This document shows positions 53,188 through 62,318 of a DNA stretch of 64,000 bases, piece after piece. The stretch comes from Nisaea sp. (lineage in GTDB: Bacteria; Pseudomonadota; Alphaproteobacteria; Thalassobaculales; Thalassobaculaceae). The stretch spans positions 496,001 to 560,000 of the forward strand of contig NZ_JAXMNY010000004.1 of the NCBI RefSeq assembly GCF_034670185.1. Reading direction: 5' to 3'. The notes below the pieces were generated by a model. That model was not told where the DNA came from, searched no databases, and saw nothing but the letters and a program-made list of their open reading frames with translations. The position numbers and the translations under genes were made by a program. Position 1 is the first letter of the stretch. Each line of letters opens with the position of its first letter.

Positions 53188-54011
53188 GAGACTCCGAATG
53201 GACGCGTGCGATGAATGACGGTTCGAAACTGACCAGGAAACGGGAAGCTTCCGAGGGTCCGGCCTATGCGGCACCGGCGCTCGAGAAGGGACTGGATGTG
53301 CTTGAGCTGCTCTGCCGTTCGGAGTCCGCGCTTTCGATCAAGACGATTGCAGGGATTCTCGGGCGCAGTGTGGGGGAGCTCTACAGAATGGTCAGCTGCC
53401 TCGTCGAGCGAGGGTATCTGGTCAATGTGGATGACAAGTATCATCTCTCGACCAAGCTGTTCGAGCTGGCGCACATCAACCCGCCGACGCATCGGCTGCT
53501 CACAGAAGCAATGCCGGTCATGCAGAAGCTGTCGGCGGAACTCGATCAGTCATGCCATCTCAGCGTCTATGCTGCGGGGCGACAGATGGTTGTCGCCAAG
53601 GTCGACAGTCCGAGCGGTATGGGGTTCAGTGTCCGTGTCGGTGCCGAGCTTGATGTACTCGTGTCGGCGTCCGGCCGCGTGCTGCTGGCCTTTCAGGATC
53701 AGGTCACGCGCCGTCAGCGTATCGCCGAATCCGAGGCGCGCCGGCCGGAACAGGCCGACCCGCAGATCGAAATTGTTCTCGATACCATACGGGAACGTGG
53801 TTTCGAATCTTCCCCGAGCGTTCAGGTGCGCGGCCTCTATGCGGTGGCATTTCCGATCAGCGATACAAGCGGTCACGCAATCGCGGCGCTGACAGTGCCC
53901 TTTGCGGAGCGGATCGATTTGGCTCAACGCCGTTCGATCGACTCAATCGAAAGGCACCTTGGCGAATCCGCCTACGAGATCACCAGCAGGACCGGCGGTC
54001 TTGTCACGTGA
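53184..54011 (+). CDS. IclR-family transcriptional regulator
   Basis: A 275-residue regulator: N-terminal winged helix (ALEKGLDVLELLCRS, SIKTIAGILGRSVGELYRMVSCL) and C-terminal effector domain (CHLSVYAAGRQMVVAKVDSP, GRVLLAF, GFESSPSVQVRGLYAVAFPI). GTG 53184 overlaps the VOC stop (GTGA); ATG 53211 is the alternative. IclR proteins usually control the adjacent degradative operon and bind its substrate, so it probably governs the SDR/CoA-transferase/hydratase genes. Confidence 0.9.
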   Translation: MRDSEWTRAMNDGSKLTRKREASEGPAYAAPALEKGLDVLELLCRSESALSIKTIAGILGRSVGELYRMVSCLVERGYLVNVDDKYHLSTKLFELAHINPPTHRLLTEAMPVMQKLSAELDQSCHLSVYAAGRQMVVAKVDSPSGMGFSVRVGAELDVLVSASGRVLLAFQDQVTRRQRIAESEARRPEQADPQIEIVLDTIRERGFESSPSVQVRGLYAVAFPISDTSGHAIAALTVPFAERIDLAQRRSIDSIERHLGESAYEITSRTGGLVT

Positions 54012-54042
54012 AGGATAGCGCTGCCCGGAGAGTTTTCTGTCG

Positions 54043-55287
54043 CTAAACGATGCGGGCGTCCGCGCTCAATTGCTTGTCGATATAGCGGCCCTGGAACATG
54101 GTGATGCCCAGGGACTGACCGAACCGGACGGCTTCGTCTGAATCGCAGCGGGTCAGGATAATCCGGGCACGACCGCACCGATCCACATGCTCTTTCAACT
54201 CGGCGGTCCGGTTGCCGGACATGTCGTCCGCCATGTCCGGGGTCCAGATCAGTTTCAACAGATCAAGGCCGAGCCGTTCACGGTCGATGAATTGAAGCGT
54301 CAGGTGGTTCAGGCCGTCAAGGCAGATCCGGTAGCCGCGCTCGCGCATGAAATCGCGGGCGAACATGTAGGCGCCCATATCGCCGAAAATATCGATCTTC
54401 TGCAATTCGATCACGACCGTGCCGCGGGCAACCGCTTTCAGGCTGGCATCGAAGTTCAGGAACGGCGGAGACAGGATCGTCTGCACGTTCAGATTGACGC
54501 TGAAGGAGCTGGCGATCGAGCTGTCGTCGTTCCTGATCAGCAGGGACAGCATTCGCGCGTCCAGCGTCTGCGTCAGATGCTGGAACAGCCAGAGATTGGA
54601 GGCCAGATCGAATTCCGGAAGCACGGTCTGTTGCAGATCGTGGATCGAGATGAACAGTTCCCGGAACACCGGCTGGGGGTTCGGGTTGTTCGGCGTCAGG
54701 GCGCAGACCGGCTGGCGACGCATCAGGTTCGAAAGGTCGGCCCGCTGCAGGAAGGATTCCAGTTTGCCGAGTTGTTCGGGGTCGAGCGGCTTGCGCGAAC
54801 CCTTGGCACGTGGATCGACTTTTTGATCGGCATTGACGGACATGCGCGACTTGCGTTCGCGCTCCCGGTGCATTTGCTTGACCAGCTCCAGAAGGTCCTC
54901 GTACTGGGTCGCGACGTTGAACCAGGAGCAGAACCGGGCCAGGTCCTCTTCCTCATCGCCCTGCGAAAGCGGATCTTCGGAGAAGAGATAGCGGACCTTC
55001 ATGATGGCCGCGTCGATATCCTCGACGGTGGCATCCTTGCAGACGAAGAACAGGTCCGAGTTGCTCAGGATGAAGATCTGGCCCTCGTAGTTCTGGACCA
55101 TGCCTTCGAAGGTGGCCGCCGCGATCCGGATATGGTGATCCTGACGGTTCTGCGGGCGCAGCCGGGAAAGATGGATATGGACGGCCATGCGGCCTTCCAC
55201 GTTGCGCCCGAGGCGCTGGAGGTAGTCGAGCAGCAGGTATTCCTGGCTCGGGCCCCGATTTCGGCTCTGGACTTGGCTCAGCGCCAT
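54043..55287 (-). CDS. Degenerate GGDEF-EAL protein, likely c-di-GMP-related but non-catalytic
   Basis: A 414-residue cytosolic protein. The N-terminal half resembles a worn GGDEF fold (AVHIHLSRLRPQN, IRIAAATFEGMVQNYEG then IFILSNSDLFFVCK) with the GGDEF loop replaced. The C-terminal half (about 225-414) has an EAL outline: FSVNLNVQTILS, VIELQKIDIFG, YRICLDGLNHLTLQF where DDFGxG should be, LDLLKLIW and GITMFQGRYID. The metal-binding acids (DD and KxD) are missing, so no phosphodiesterase activity is expected; it may bind c-di-GMP or a partner. Divergent from the exopolysaccharide genes. Confidence 0.75.
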   Translation of the reverse strand: MALSQVQSRNRGPSQEYLLLDYLQRLGRNVEGRMAVHIHLSRLRPQNRQDHHIRIAAATFEGMVQNYEGQIFILSNSDLFFVCKDATVEDIDAAIMKVRYLFSEDPLSQGDEEEDLARFCSWFNVATQYEDLLELVKQMHRERERKSRMSVNADQKVDPRAKGSRKPLDPEQLGKLESFLQRADLSNLMRRQPVCALTPNNPNPQPVFRELFISIHDLQQTVLPEFDLASNLWLFQHLTQTLDARMLSLLIRNDDSSIASSFSVNLNVQTILSPPFLNFDASLKAVARGTVVIELQKIDIFGDMGAYMFARDFMRERGYRICLDGLNHLTLQFIDRERLGLDLLKLIWTPDMADDMSGNRTAELKEHVDRCGRARIILTRCDSDEAVRFGQSLGITMFQGRYIDKQLSADARIV

Positions 55288-55621
55288 GTGGTCCTCCGTC
55301 TAAACTCCTGAGGGCCGTTTCCTGACCTTCTTCTTACCATGCGGCCCGCGGCGGGGGCACCCGATAATTGCTGTGTATCCCGCCGTCAGTGCGGGCGGGA
55401 CAGGCTAGAAGCGCAGGAATGACCAATTGGCAATCACGCTCGAAAATGCGGAAATTTGCATAAAAGGCCACTAAAATCTCGCGCGATGGACCAAATCTTC
55501 CTGCGTGTTTATGGACTATGCGCATAAAAATGTTTTGTTTCAATGGATAATTCGCCTATTTTAAAGCGCTGGATAAGCGAATCGCAGATCGACCCGAGGT
55601 TGGAATCAACTGGCCTGTTAC
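55288..55621. other. Intergenic region upstream of the polysaccharide operon
   Basis: About 330 bases between divergent genes. The left part is GC-rich and has a hairpin TCCCGCC/GGCGGGA at 55378-55400 with a 9-base loop and no T-run. The right part (55430-55600) is AT-rich and should hold the polysaccharide promoter, but no clear -35/-10 pair was identified. The one long reading frame on the minus strand has no homology or coding look. Confidence 0.5.
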
Positions 55622-56986
55622 ATGACCCTTTGTATTTGGTGGCGTAAATGCTGGATCAACTTGGCGTTCGTGAGCGCCGGACTTGTATTGGCCTCTATTT
55701 TAATAGGGTTTTCTGCTGAAATCGTTCTTGCGCAGCAAGCATACAAGGAGTCCGTCCGGGGCCGCCAGCGCCTCGATTTTGAAAGCTATGGCTTGTCGCT
55801 GGATTTGCTCAGCCGGCCCGATGATCGTTCGGATGCTGGGCGGCTGGCCGGAAGCTTCGATCTCTTCCCTAGGGTCACTGTCGATGCCGGTCGGGACAGC
55901 AATGTCACCCGGGTCAAGAGTGGTGAAATCTCCTCGTCGGTGACGGAAGTCAAGGCGGAAGCGGCGCTACGCTCGAACTGGACCAATCATGAAGCCTTGC
56001 TGATCGTTGATGTAACGGACAGGCGGGTCGCGGAATTGAGCCGCGAGAACACGGTGGGTGCCCGTCTGGCGACGGCGGTGCGGGTTGATGTCGATGACGG
56101 CGTCTTTGCCCGCGGTTTTGCCGAAGCGAAGCGCAGTCATGTCCGGCGCGGCGACGATGCGGACCCTGGAGCCGCGTTCGAGCCGCTGACCTTCAGTCAG
56201 TATCTCATCGGTGGTGTTTATGATGACCGGAGGGACGACCGGGTATTCTCGCGCATCGTCGGGGAGGCCGTGCATCGGAGCTATAACCCGACGGATGACG
56301 TAAGCCGGGAGGCCCTGGACCGCACAACATTGAATCTACGCGGATTCGTCGGCTATTCCCCCGGTGGAGAATATGATCTCTTCATCTCGCCCAGCCTGTT
56401 GCGCGATATTTATACCGAAGAGGTTTCGGAGGTTCAGAACTCGACGCGTCTCACGCTTTCTGTCGGGGCTGTGCGTGATATCACCGGGGTCAGCTCTTTC
56501 AACGGTCGGGTCGGCGTCTCGCACCGTGTCTTCGACGACAGCGATCGTTCCGCCCAGACAGATTTCGTGTTGTCCGGCGGTATGCTCTGGAACCTGACGC
56601 CGGTTATGTCTTTTACGGCCCGTGCGGATATCGAGAACCAGCAGTCGGACGATCCGACCGCCGGTACGAAACTTTCGCAGTCCTTTCGCATGGGGCTCGA
56701 CTATGATCCATTCGAACAGTTGATAATCGGTGGTTACCTGTCAGTGGCGAATGAGGATTTTCAGCAGATCGACCGGGAAGACGATGATGTGCTCGTCGGC
56801 GCAAACGCGACCTACCTGATCAATGAGCATCTCTTCGCCGGACTGAGCTTTGAACACGAGATTTCGGATTCGACCGATCCGGCGCGGGACTTCGATGCGA
56901 CGACGGTGATGTTCAGGATCGGCGCAAAACTTTGCTGCCAGGCAGATGACGGTACCGTCAATCCTTTCAATCTCGGCCGGTTTTAG
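55622..56986 (+). CDS. Outer-membrane beta-barrel protein of polysaccharide locus (BBP2-like)
   Basis: A 454-residue exported protein: long signal sequence (WINLAFVSAGLVLASILIG) cleaved near VLAQQ. The rest consists of alternating amphipathic strands with many Asp/Arg/Asn turns and ends in an aromatic residue (NPFNLGRF), the outer-membrane insertion signal. Members of the outer membrane beta-barrel-2 family stand first in exopolysaccharide operons of the GumB/EpsL type. Likely helps export or is an accessory porin. Its stop overlaps the Shine-Dalgarno of the Wza gene. Confidence 0.75.
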   Translation: MTLCIWWRKCWINLAFVSAGLVLASILIGFSAEIVLAQQAYKESVRGRQRLDFESYGLSLDLLSRPDDRSDAGRLAGSFDLFPRVTVDAGRDSNVTRVKSGEISSSVTEVKAEAALRSNWTNHEALLIVDVTDRRVAELSRENTVGARLATAVRVDVDDGVFARGFAEAKRSHVRRGDDADPGAAFEPLTFSQYLIGGVYDDRRDDRVFSRIVGEAVHRSYNPTDDVSREALDRTTLNLRGFVGYSPGGEYDLFISPSLLRDIYTEEVSEVQNSTRLTLSVGAVRDITGVSSFNGRVGVSHRVFDDSDRSAQTDFVLSGGMLWNLTPVMSFTARADIENQQSDDPTAGTKLSQSFRMGLDYDPFEQLIIGGYLSVANEDFQQIDREDDDVLVGANATYLINEHLFAGLSFEHEISDSTDPARDFDATTVMFRIGAKLCCQADDGTVNPFNLGRF

Positions 56987-56995
56987 GAGAGACAG

Positions 56996-57589
56996 ATGCG
57001 ATCAGCCTTCACTCTCGCATCGACCCGTCTTGCGGCCGGAGCTGTGATGGGACTCGTTCTGTGTCTCGGGCTCTCAGCCTGCGGCACAAATGATATTGAC
57101 GAGTTGCCGCCACCGTCGACGCCGACCATTGCGGAATACAGGCTGGTTGCCGGTGACCGCGTGGCGGTGACGGTCTTCGGGCATCCGGAGCTGTCCGCTA
57201 TTGTCGATATCTCCGACGATGGACAGATGGAATTGCCGCTGGTCGGGAAGATCGATGCGCGCGGCAAGACCGCGCTGGAACTTCGCGCCTTGGTGACTGG
57301 TATCGTCGACCTCAATTACGTGATCGACCCCAAGGTCGATATCGTCATTGCCCGCTATCAGCCTTTCTACGTCCTGGGTGAAGTGAACACGCCGGGCAGT
57401 TTCGATTTCGTCCTCGGTCTCAACTTGCGCAAGGCGGTGGCTGAAGCAGGCGGCTTCACACGCCGGGCGGCAAAATCCCAGGCCTTGCTGACACGGCGCA
57501 CCGAACACGGCCAGACGGTGCGCGATGTCAGTCTCGATACGTCCATCTATCCGGGTGACGTGATCGAAATCAAACGGCGCTGGTTCTAG
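56996..57589 (+). CDS. Polysaccharide export lipoprotein (Wza/GumB family)
   Basis: A 197-residue outer-membrane lipoprotein, lipobox LSAC near residue 26. The Poly_export motif is YRLVAGDRVAVTVFGHPELS and the SLBB-like domain has FYVLGEVNTPGSFDFVLGLNLRKAVAEAGGFT. Forms the export channel. It lacks the long C-terminal helix of E. coli Wza, so is GumB/EpsA-like and may depend on the neighbouring barrel. Confidence 0.9.
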   Translation: MRSAFTLASTRLAAGAVMGLVLCLGLSACGTNDIDELPPPSTPTIAEYRLVAGDRVAVTVFGHPELSAIVDISDDGQMELPLVGKIDARGKTALELRALVTGIVDLNYVIDPKVDIVIARYQPFYVLGEVNTPGSFDFVLGLNLRKAVAEAGGFTRRAAKSQALLTRRTEHGQTVRDVSLDTSIYPGDVIEIKRRWF

Positions 57590-57598
57590 GGGACGGGC

Positions 57599-59971
57599 AT
57601 GGCGAACGTTACGGCATTTCCCAGATCCAGGCGCTCCAAGACGCCACCGTCAGCCCTGTTCTCCGATCCGCTTGAAACCGGTGAGACATTCGACCTTTGG
57701 CGTCTCATGTCGGTCATGCGCAGGCGCTTCTTCCTGATCCTGTTCGTGATGCTGCTGATACCCCTGGTGACCGGGCTGATCGTCTACGCGATGAAACCGG
57801 TCTATTCGGGGTACACAAAGCTGCAGATGGTGGAGGCCAATGGGGCGGCCAGCATTCAGGGTTTTACCTTGCCGGCAGCGCTCTCATCCGCCAGCACGAA
57901 CCTGCCGACGGAAACCGCCTATCTGAAATCCCGCGCCTTCGCCACGAAGCTGATCGACCGGCTCGGCCTTGATGACGTGCCGGAGTTCAACCCGTCCCTG
58001 AAAAAGAAAGGTGAGGTGGGCTGGCGTCAGACGGCGAACGAACTCCTGGAAATCCTGCATCTCCGTGAGTGGGTATCCGGCTGGATCGAGACCGGGGATC
58101 ATTGGCTGCAAGAGAATTTCGGTTTTGATGCCGGCACTTTTCTGGCAGGCGCCAGCAAACCTGAACGCCTCACTCCGGAAGCGCTGCGCGCGGATGTCAC
58201 CGACAATTTCCTTGAACGGCTGACGGTTGATGGCGAGCAGCTCTCGCGGGTCATAACCATTGAGTTCCGGAGTAACGATCCGGCCCTGGCCGCCCGTGTC
58301 CCGAATACCATCGCGGAGCTCTTCCTGGAGCAGAAACGAAACCAGCGGGACCGCGCGATCCGTCAATCCAGCCAATGGCTGACAGATCAGGTTGCGGCGC
58401 TGCAGGAGCGGGTGCTCGATTCCGAACAGAAATTCGAACGGTTCCGCCGCGAGGAAGGTCTGCTCGATATCCGCGGCACCGAGCTGATGCAGCAGCAGCT
58501 TATCAAGATGAACGACCAGTTGATCCAGGTCAGCACCGAGAGGGCGGAACGGGAGGCACGGCTGCGTCAGGTACAGCTGCTGATCGACCAGCCGGACGGG
58601 ACGGCCAGCCTGGCACCGGTCCTCGCTTCCCAGCTGATCAACAATCTGCGTCTCCAGGAATCCCAGATCCAGCAACGCCTTGCAGAGCAGCTCACAACTC
58701 TGCGCGACGGCCATCCGGACGTCATCAAGACCCGCCGGGAGCTTGAGGACGTGCGCATCACGATCGCTGGTGAAGTGCGCAAGATCGTGCAGTCGATGCG
58801 CAACGAGACCGAGATCGCCCGGGTGCGCGAGGCGAATGTCGCCAATGCCGTCGGTGAGTTGAAAGCGGTCATGGAATCCCAGGCGGATGCCGAGATCGAA
58901 CTGCGCGCCATTCAGGCAGAGGTCGCGGCCAACCAGAATCTCTACGAGGTCATGCTGAACCGGCTTGCGGCGGTGGATCTGGAGGGCCGTGAGCCGGATC
59001 AGGTCGGCGCCGAGGTTATTTCGCGCGCCGTGATGCCCCGGGTGCCGGTCTCGCCGAAGAAAAAACTGGCGGTGCTCGCCTCTCTGATCGCCGCGATGGT
59101 CATTGCCGCCTTGCTGGCGCTGCTGATGGATTTCCTTATCCGCGGCTTCAAGAATGCCAAACAGGTCGAGCAGGCAACCGGCCTGCCGGTGATTGCCAGC
59201 ATCCCGCTTTCGCTGCAGGTGGCGGATACCGGCACGCCTCTTTTCGAGATGGTGCGGCGCAGGCCGGGTTCGGCCGTCGGTCAGGGTATCCGGAAGCTGC
59301 GCACGGCGCTCAATCTGCTCGGCGAGGGCAAGCAGATCCGCACGGTGCTGATCACGTCTTCTATCGCCGGTGAAGGTAAATCCTCGATCGCCCTTGCTCT
59401 GGTAGCGAACGCCGTTTCGGCCGGTCTACGGACGCTGATCATCGATTGCGATACCGTGAACGGCACTGTCACAAAGCAGATAGACAGCGTGACGAACCGT
59501 GGCCTCAAGCAATATCTGAACGGTGACGGAGAGGTCGAGGACGCTATCGAGTTCGATATGGCCACCGGTATCCATTACGTCGCAACCGGTGGCGTGCTGT
59601 CGAATTCGGACGACCTTTTCGGTTCCCGGCGCATGGCCGAATTGCTGCGCTACAGTGCAGAGAGTTTCGATTTCACAGTACTGGACAGCGGCCCGGCCTC
59701 GGTGGTCTCCGACACGCTGGTACTGGTGCCCCAGGTCGATGCGACCGTTTTCGTGGTCGAGTGGGAGCGCACGCGCCGGGAGACGGCGGAGCAGACTATT
59801 CGCGAGGTCTACGAGGTTGGCGAGAATCTGGCCGGGATCGTGATGTCTAAAAACAATCTCCGGATCCAGTCGATCGACGGCGGGGCGGAGGCTTATGACG
59901 GTCAGTATTACGGGGTCGATTCGGCGCCGCCGGATGACGATGGTGAGCCGGAATGGGCGCGCGCGAGATGA
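57599..59971 (+). CDS. Polysaccharide co-polymerase with BY-kinase-like domain (Wzc/GumC)
   Basis: A 790-residue inner-membrane protein. TM1 at about 44-64, a large periplasmic Wzz-type region with coiled coil (FLEQKRNQRDRAIRQSSQWL, VAALQERVLDSEQKFERFR), TM2 at about 482-505, then a cytosolic P-loop domain: Walker A ITSSIAGEGKSSIALAL, Walker A' TLIIDCD and a Walker B-like FTVLDSGPAS. A small tyrosine cluster, EAYDGQYYG, near the C-terminus could be phosphorylated. Controls chain length and export. Ten bases after the Wza gene. Confidence 0.9.
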   Translation: MANVTAFPRSRRSKTPPSALFSDPLETGETFDLWRLMSVMRRRFFLILFVMLLIPLVTGLIVYAMKPVYSGYTKLQMVEANGAASIQGFTLPAALSSASTNLPTETAYLKSRAFATKLIDRLGLDDVPEFNPSLKKKGEVGWRQTANELLEILHLREWVSGWIETGDHWLQENFGFDAGTFLAGASKPERLTPEALRADVTDNFLERLTVDGEQLSRVITIEFRSNDPALAARVPNTIAELFLEQKRNQRDRAIRQSSQWLTDQVAALQERVLDSEQKFERFRREEGLLDIRGTELMQQQLIKMNDQLIQVSTERAEREARLRQVQLLIDQPDGTASLAPVLASQLINNLRLQESQIQQRLAEQLTTLRDGHPDVIKTRRELEDVRITIAGEVRKIVQSMRNETEIARVREANVANAVGELKAVMESQADAEIELRAIQAEVAANQNLYEVMLNRLAAVDLEGREPDQVGAEVISRAVMPRVPVSPKKKLAVLASLIAAMVIAALLALLMDFLIRGFKNAKQVEQATGLPVIASIPLSLQVADTGTPLFEMVRRRPGSAVGQGIRKLRTALNLLGEGKQIRTVLITSSIAGEGKSSIALALVANAVSAGLRTLIIDCDTVNGTVTKQIDSVTNRGLKQYLNGDGEVEDAIEFDMATGIHYVATGGVLSNSDDLFGSRRMAELLRYSAESFDFTVLDSGPASVVSDTLVLVPQVDATVFVVEWERTRRETAEQTIREVYEVGENLAGIVMSKNNLRIQSIDGGAEAYDGQYYGVDSAPPDDDGEPEWARAR

Positions 59972-60000
59972 TGTGGTACCGGGTCTGGGCGCGCTAAGCC

Positions 60001-61398
60001 ATGCGTAACAAAACGCTGATCTGGCTGGCAATCTGGTTGGCCGCGCTTGAAACGCTGGCCCTCTTCGCGATCAATATCGTCGCCTATGCTATCCGCAACA
60101 GAAGCTTCGAGCTGACCGAGGAGTATGTGTTCGGCGGGCTTTTCATCTGCGCCCTTTATCTGGTCTGCGGGATCAGCCAAAGCAGCTATGCCTTTCACCG
60201 CAGCGATGTGGAGAGAATCCATGTCATGCAGGCTTTGCGTTGCTGGGTCGGCACAATGGTCGTTTTTGTCGTTGCCCTTTACGCCTTCAAGATATCGGAG
60301 GAGTTCTCGCGCGTCTGGTTGCTCGAAATGGTGCTGGGCGGCAGTGTTTCTTTGATCCTGGTGCGGACCGCAGTGCTGGCCTGGGCCGCCAAGGCGCGCC
60401 GCAGTGGCCGGTTCGCCAGCCGGGTCGCGGTGCTTGGCTCACCTCGCCTGGTGAACGAAGCAGTGCAAACATTGCTGACCTATCGCGGAGGCCCCCGACT
60501 GGTCGGAGGTTTTGTCAGCGAGGGGCTTGGGAACGAGACCGTGCAGAGCGTTCCGCTGCATGGCAGCGAGGAAAGCCTGCGCCGGATCATCGCGGCTGGG
60601 CGCGTCGATGATGTCCTGCTGTGTTACGAGCCCGACGAGGAAGTTGCGTTTCGCGCTGCACTTGGCGCCCTGAAAGACCAACCGGTCAATATCCGCTTGC
60701 AACTGCCATCCTATCTGCATGGTGTGCCGGCGCTCGGGATCGACCGGATCGCGGGGCAGGCCAGTCTGGTCCTGGCCGATCTTCCCATCGTCGGTTGGGA
60801 GAGTGTGCAGAAACGTTGTATCGACCTTTTTCTGGGGTCGCTTTTGCTTCTTGTCCTGGCACCGGTGATGCTGATCATCGCGTTTGCCATCCTGATTACC
60901 ATGGGCCGCCCGGTTCTGTTCCGGCAGAAACGGTATGGCTTCAACAACGACGAATTCATGATGCTGAAATTTCGCAGTATGCGGCGGGACGATGGCGAGG
61001 ACGCGGGCGACGCGGTCCTCCGCCAGGCCACGCGCGATGACCCGAGAATTACCGCGCTCGGCGGGTTTTTACGGCGGACCAGTCTGGATGAATTGCCACA
61101 GCTTCTGAATGTGCTGGGTGGCAGCATGTCGCTTGTCGGGCCGCGCCCGCATGCGGTGTCCCACAACGAGCATTATGCGGGCCTGATTGACGGCTATCTC
61201 GGTCGGCATAGGGTCAAGCCCGGCATCACCGGCTGGGCCCAGGTGAATGGGTTGCGCGGTGAGACCGATACGCTCGACAAGATGCGCCACCGGGTCGAGC
61301 TTGATCTGCATTACATCGAGAACTGGTCTCTCGGCTTCGACCTGAAGATCCTTGCCCTGACGGTGATCGAAGTCGGGACCGGCCGGTCCGCCTATTGA
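60001..61398 (+). CDS. Initiating polyprenyl-phosphate sugar phosphotransferase (WbaP/GumD type)
   Basis: A 465-residue enzyme starting the repeat unit by moving a hexose-1-phosphate to undecaprenyl phosphate. Four N-terminal TM helices, a central Rossmann-like domain (RFASRVAVLGSPRLVNEAV), one more hydrophobic segment (LFLGSLLLLVLAPVMLIIAF) and the catalytic domain: GFNNDEFMMLKFRSMRRDD, RRTSLDELPQLLNVLGGSMS, VGPRPHAVSHN. Likely glucose or galactose; not decidable from sequence. Its end overlaps the convergent epimerase gene by seven bases. Confidence 0.9.
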   Translation: MRNKTLIWLAIWLAALETLALFAINIVAYAIRNRSFELTEEYVFGGLFICALYLVCGISQSSYAFHRSDVERIHVMQALRCWVGTMVVFVVALYAFKISEEFSRVWLLEMVLGGSVSLILVRTAVLAWAAKARRSGRFASRVAVLGSPRLVNEAVQTLLTYRGGPRLVGGFVSEGLGNETVQSVPLHGSEESLRRIIAAGRVDDVLLCYEPDEEVAFRAALGALKDQPVNIRLQLPSYLHGVPALGIDRIAGQASLVLADLPIVGWESVQKRCIDLFLGSLLLLVLAPVMLIIAFAILITMGRPVLFRQKRYGFNNDEFMMLKFRSMRRDDGEDAGDAVLRQATRDDPRITALGGFLRRTSLDELPQLLNVLGGSMSLVGPRPHAVSHNEHYAGLIDGYLGRHRVKPGITGWAQVNGLRGETDTLDKMRHRVELDLHYIENWSLGFDLKILALTVIEVGTGRSAY

Positions 61399-62318
61399 GA
61401 ATTTGTGCCGCGCTGCCAGTCGATGGTGCGTTGCAGGCCGTCTGCCAGCGTAGTCTGCGCGCGAAATCCGAAAAATTCTGCCGCCTGCCCGGGGTTACCC
61501 AGGGAATGGGCAACGCCACCTGACCGTCCGGGGCCGGGCTCAATCCGGATATTACCGCCGCAAAGCTGGCCAATCTCTGTGGCGAGGGCCTTCACACTGG
61601 TGGCGATGCCGGTGCATCCATTCACGATCCGGGCACCAGGCCAGGGCTGAGAAATGCAAGCGGTCAGCAGGCGGATGAGATCGTCAATAAAGATGAAGTC
61701 CCGGCTCTGGCTTCCGTTGCCGTCCACCCGGAGCGGCGTTCCCGATAGTGCGGCGGCGATGAAGCGGGAGATCACGCCGGCATAGGGCGAGCCAGCATCC
61801 TGGCCAGGACCGTAGACGTTAAACGGCCTGACGATGGTCGCGGAGAGACCGTTATCCGCGGCCTTCAAGGCATAGCGTTCGCCCTGCAGCTTGTCGGCGC
61901 CATAGGAGGACAGGGGCAGGCATGGATAGTCCTCGGAAACCGCGCCAGGTCCCGCATCGCCATAAACAGCCGCGGAGGAGATGAGTACGAGCGGGATGTG
62001 GCTCCGCGTGGCGGCGGTAACGGCATTAGCCGCACCGCCCGCATTTACGGCGTGCGCTCGCTCCGGGTTCGCTTCGGCGGCGGCGATGGAGGCGATTGCC
62101 GCCAGATGGAAGATGCCGTCCATGCCCTCTGCCAGCCTCGCGAGTTTATTCGCATCGGTGACGCAGCCTTCTTCGAGGCGTGCAGCCGGTGGCAATGTCG
62201 CGGGATCGCCGGAATACAAATCGTCCAGCACGGTCACTTCGTGCCCGGCCCCAAGCAAGGCGGCGGTCAGGTGCCGGCCGATAAAGCCGCAACCGCCGGT
62301 AACAAGATGGTGGGCCAT
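61392..62318 (-). CDS. NAD-dependent sugar epimerase/dehydratase
   Basis: Extended SDR of 308 residues acting on nucleotide sugars. The NAD loop is HLVTGGCGFIGRHLT, followed by VLDDLYSG typical of UDP-glucose 4-epimerase and related enzymes. Catalytic SSAAVYGDAG and YGADK are present, then VRPFNVYGPGQD and FIFIDDLIRLL. ATG 62318 shares its A with the wecG stop (TGATG). Probably supplies a sugar for the neighbouring glycosyltransferases. Confidence 0.88.
   Translation of the reverse strand: MAHHLVTGGCGFIGRHLTAALLGAGHEVTVLDDLYSGDPATLPPAARLEEGCVTDANKLARLAEGMDGIFHLAAIASIAAAEANPERAHAVNAGGAANAVTAATRSHIPLVLISSAAVYGDAGPGAVSEDYPCLPLSSYGADKLQGERYALKAADNGLSATIVRPFNVYGPGQDAGSPYAGVISRFIAAALSGTPLRVDGNGSQSRDFIFIDDLIRLLTACISQPWPGARIVNGCTGIATSVKALATEIGQLCGGNIRIEPGPGRSGGVAHSLGNPGQAAEFFGFRAQTTLADGLQRTIDWQRGTNSQ

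Noticed and set aside
49658..54042. Mobile island with attachment sites or transposase
   Set aside because: Gene content looks accessory, but no integrase, IS, tRNA or flanking direct repeats were found.
55334..55543. 69-codon minus-strand frame before the polysaccharide operon
   Set aside because: No Shine-Dalgarno site, no recognisable domain, and it crosses a hairpin; treated as chance.
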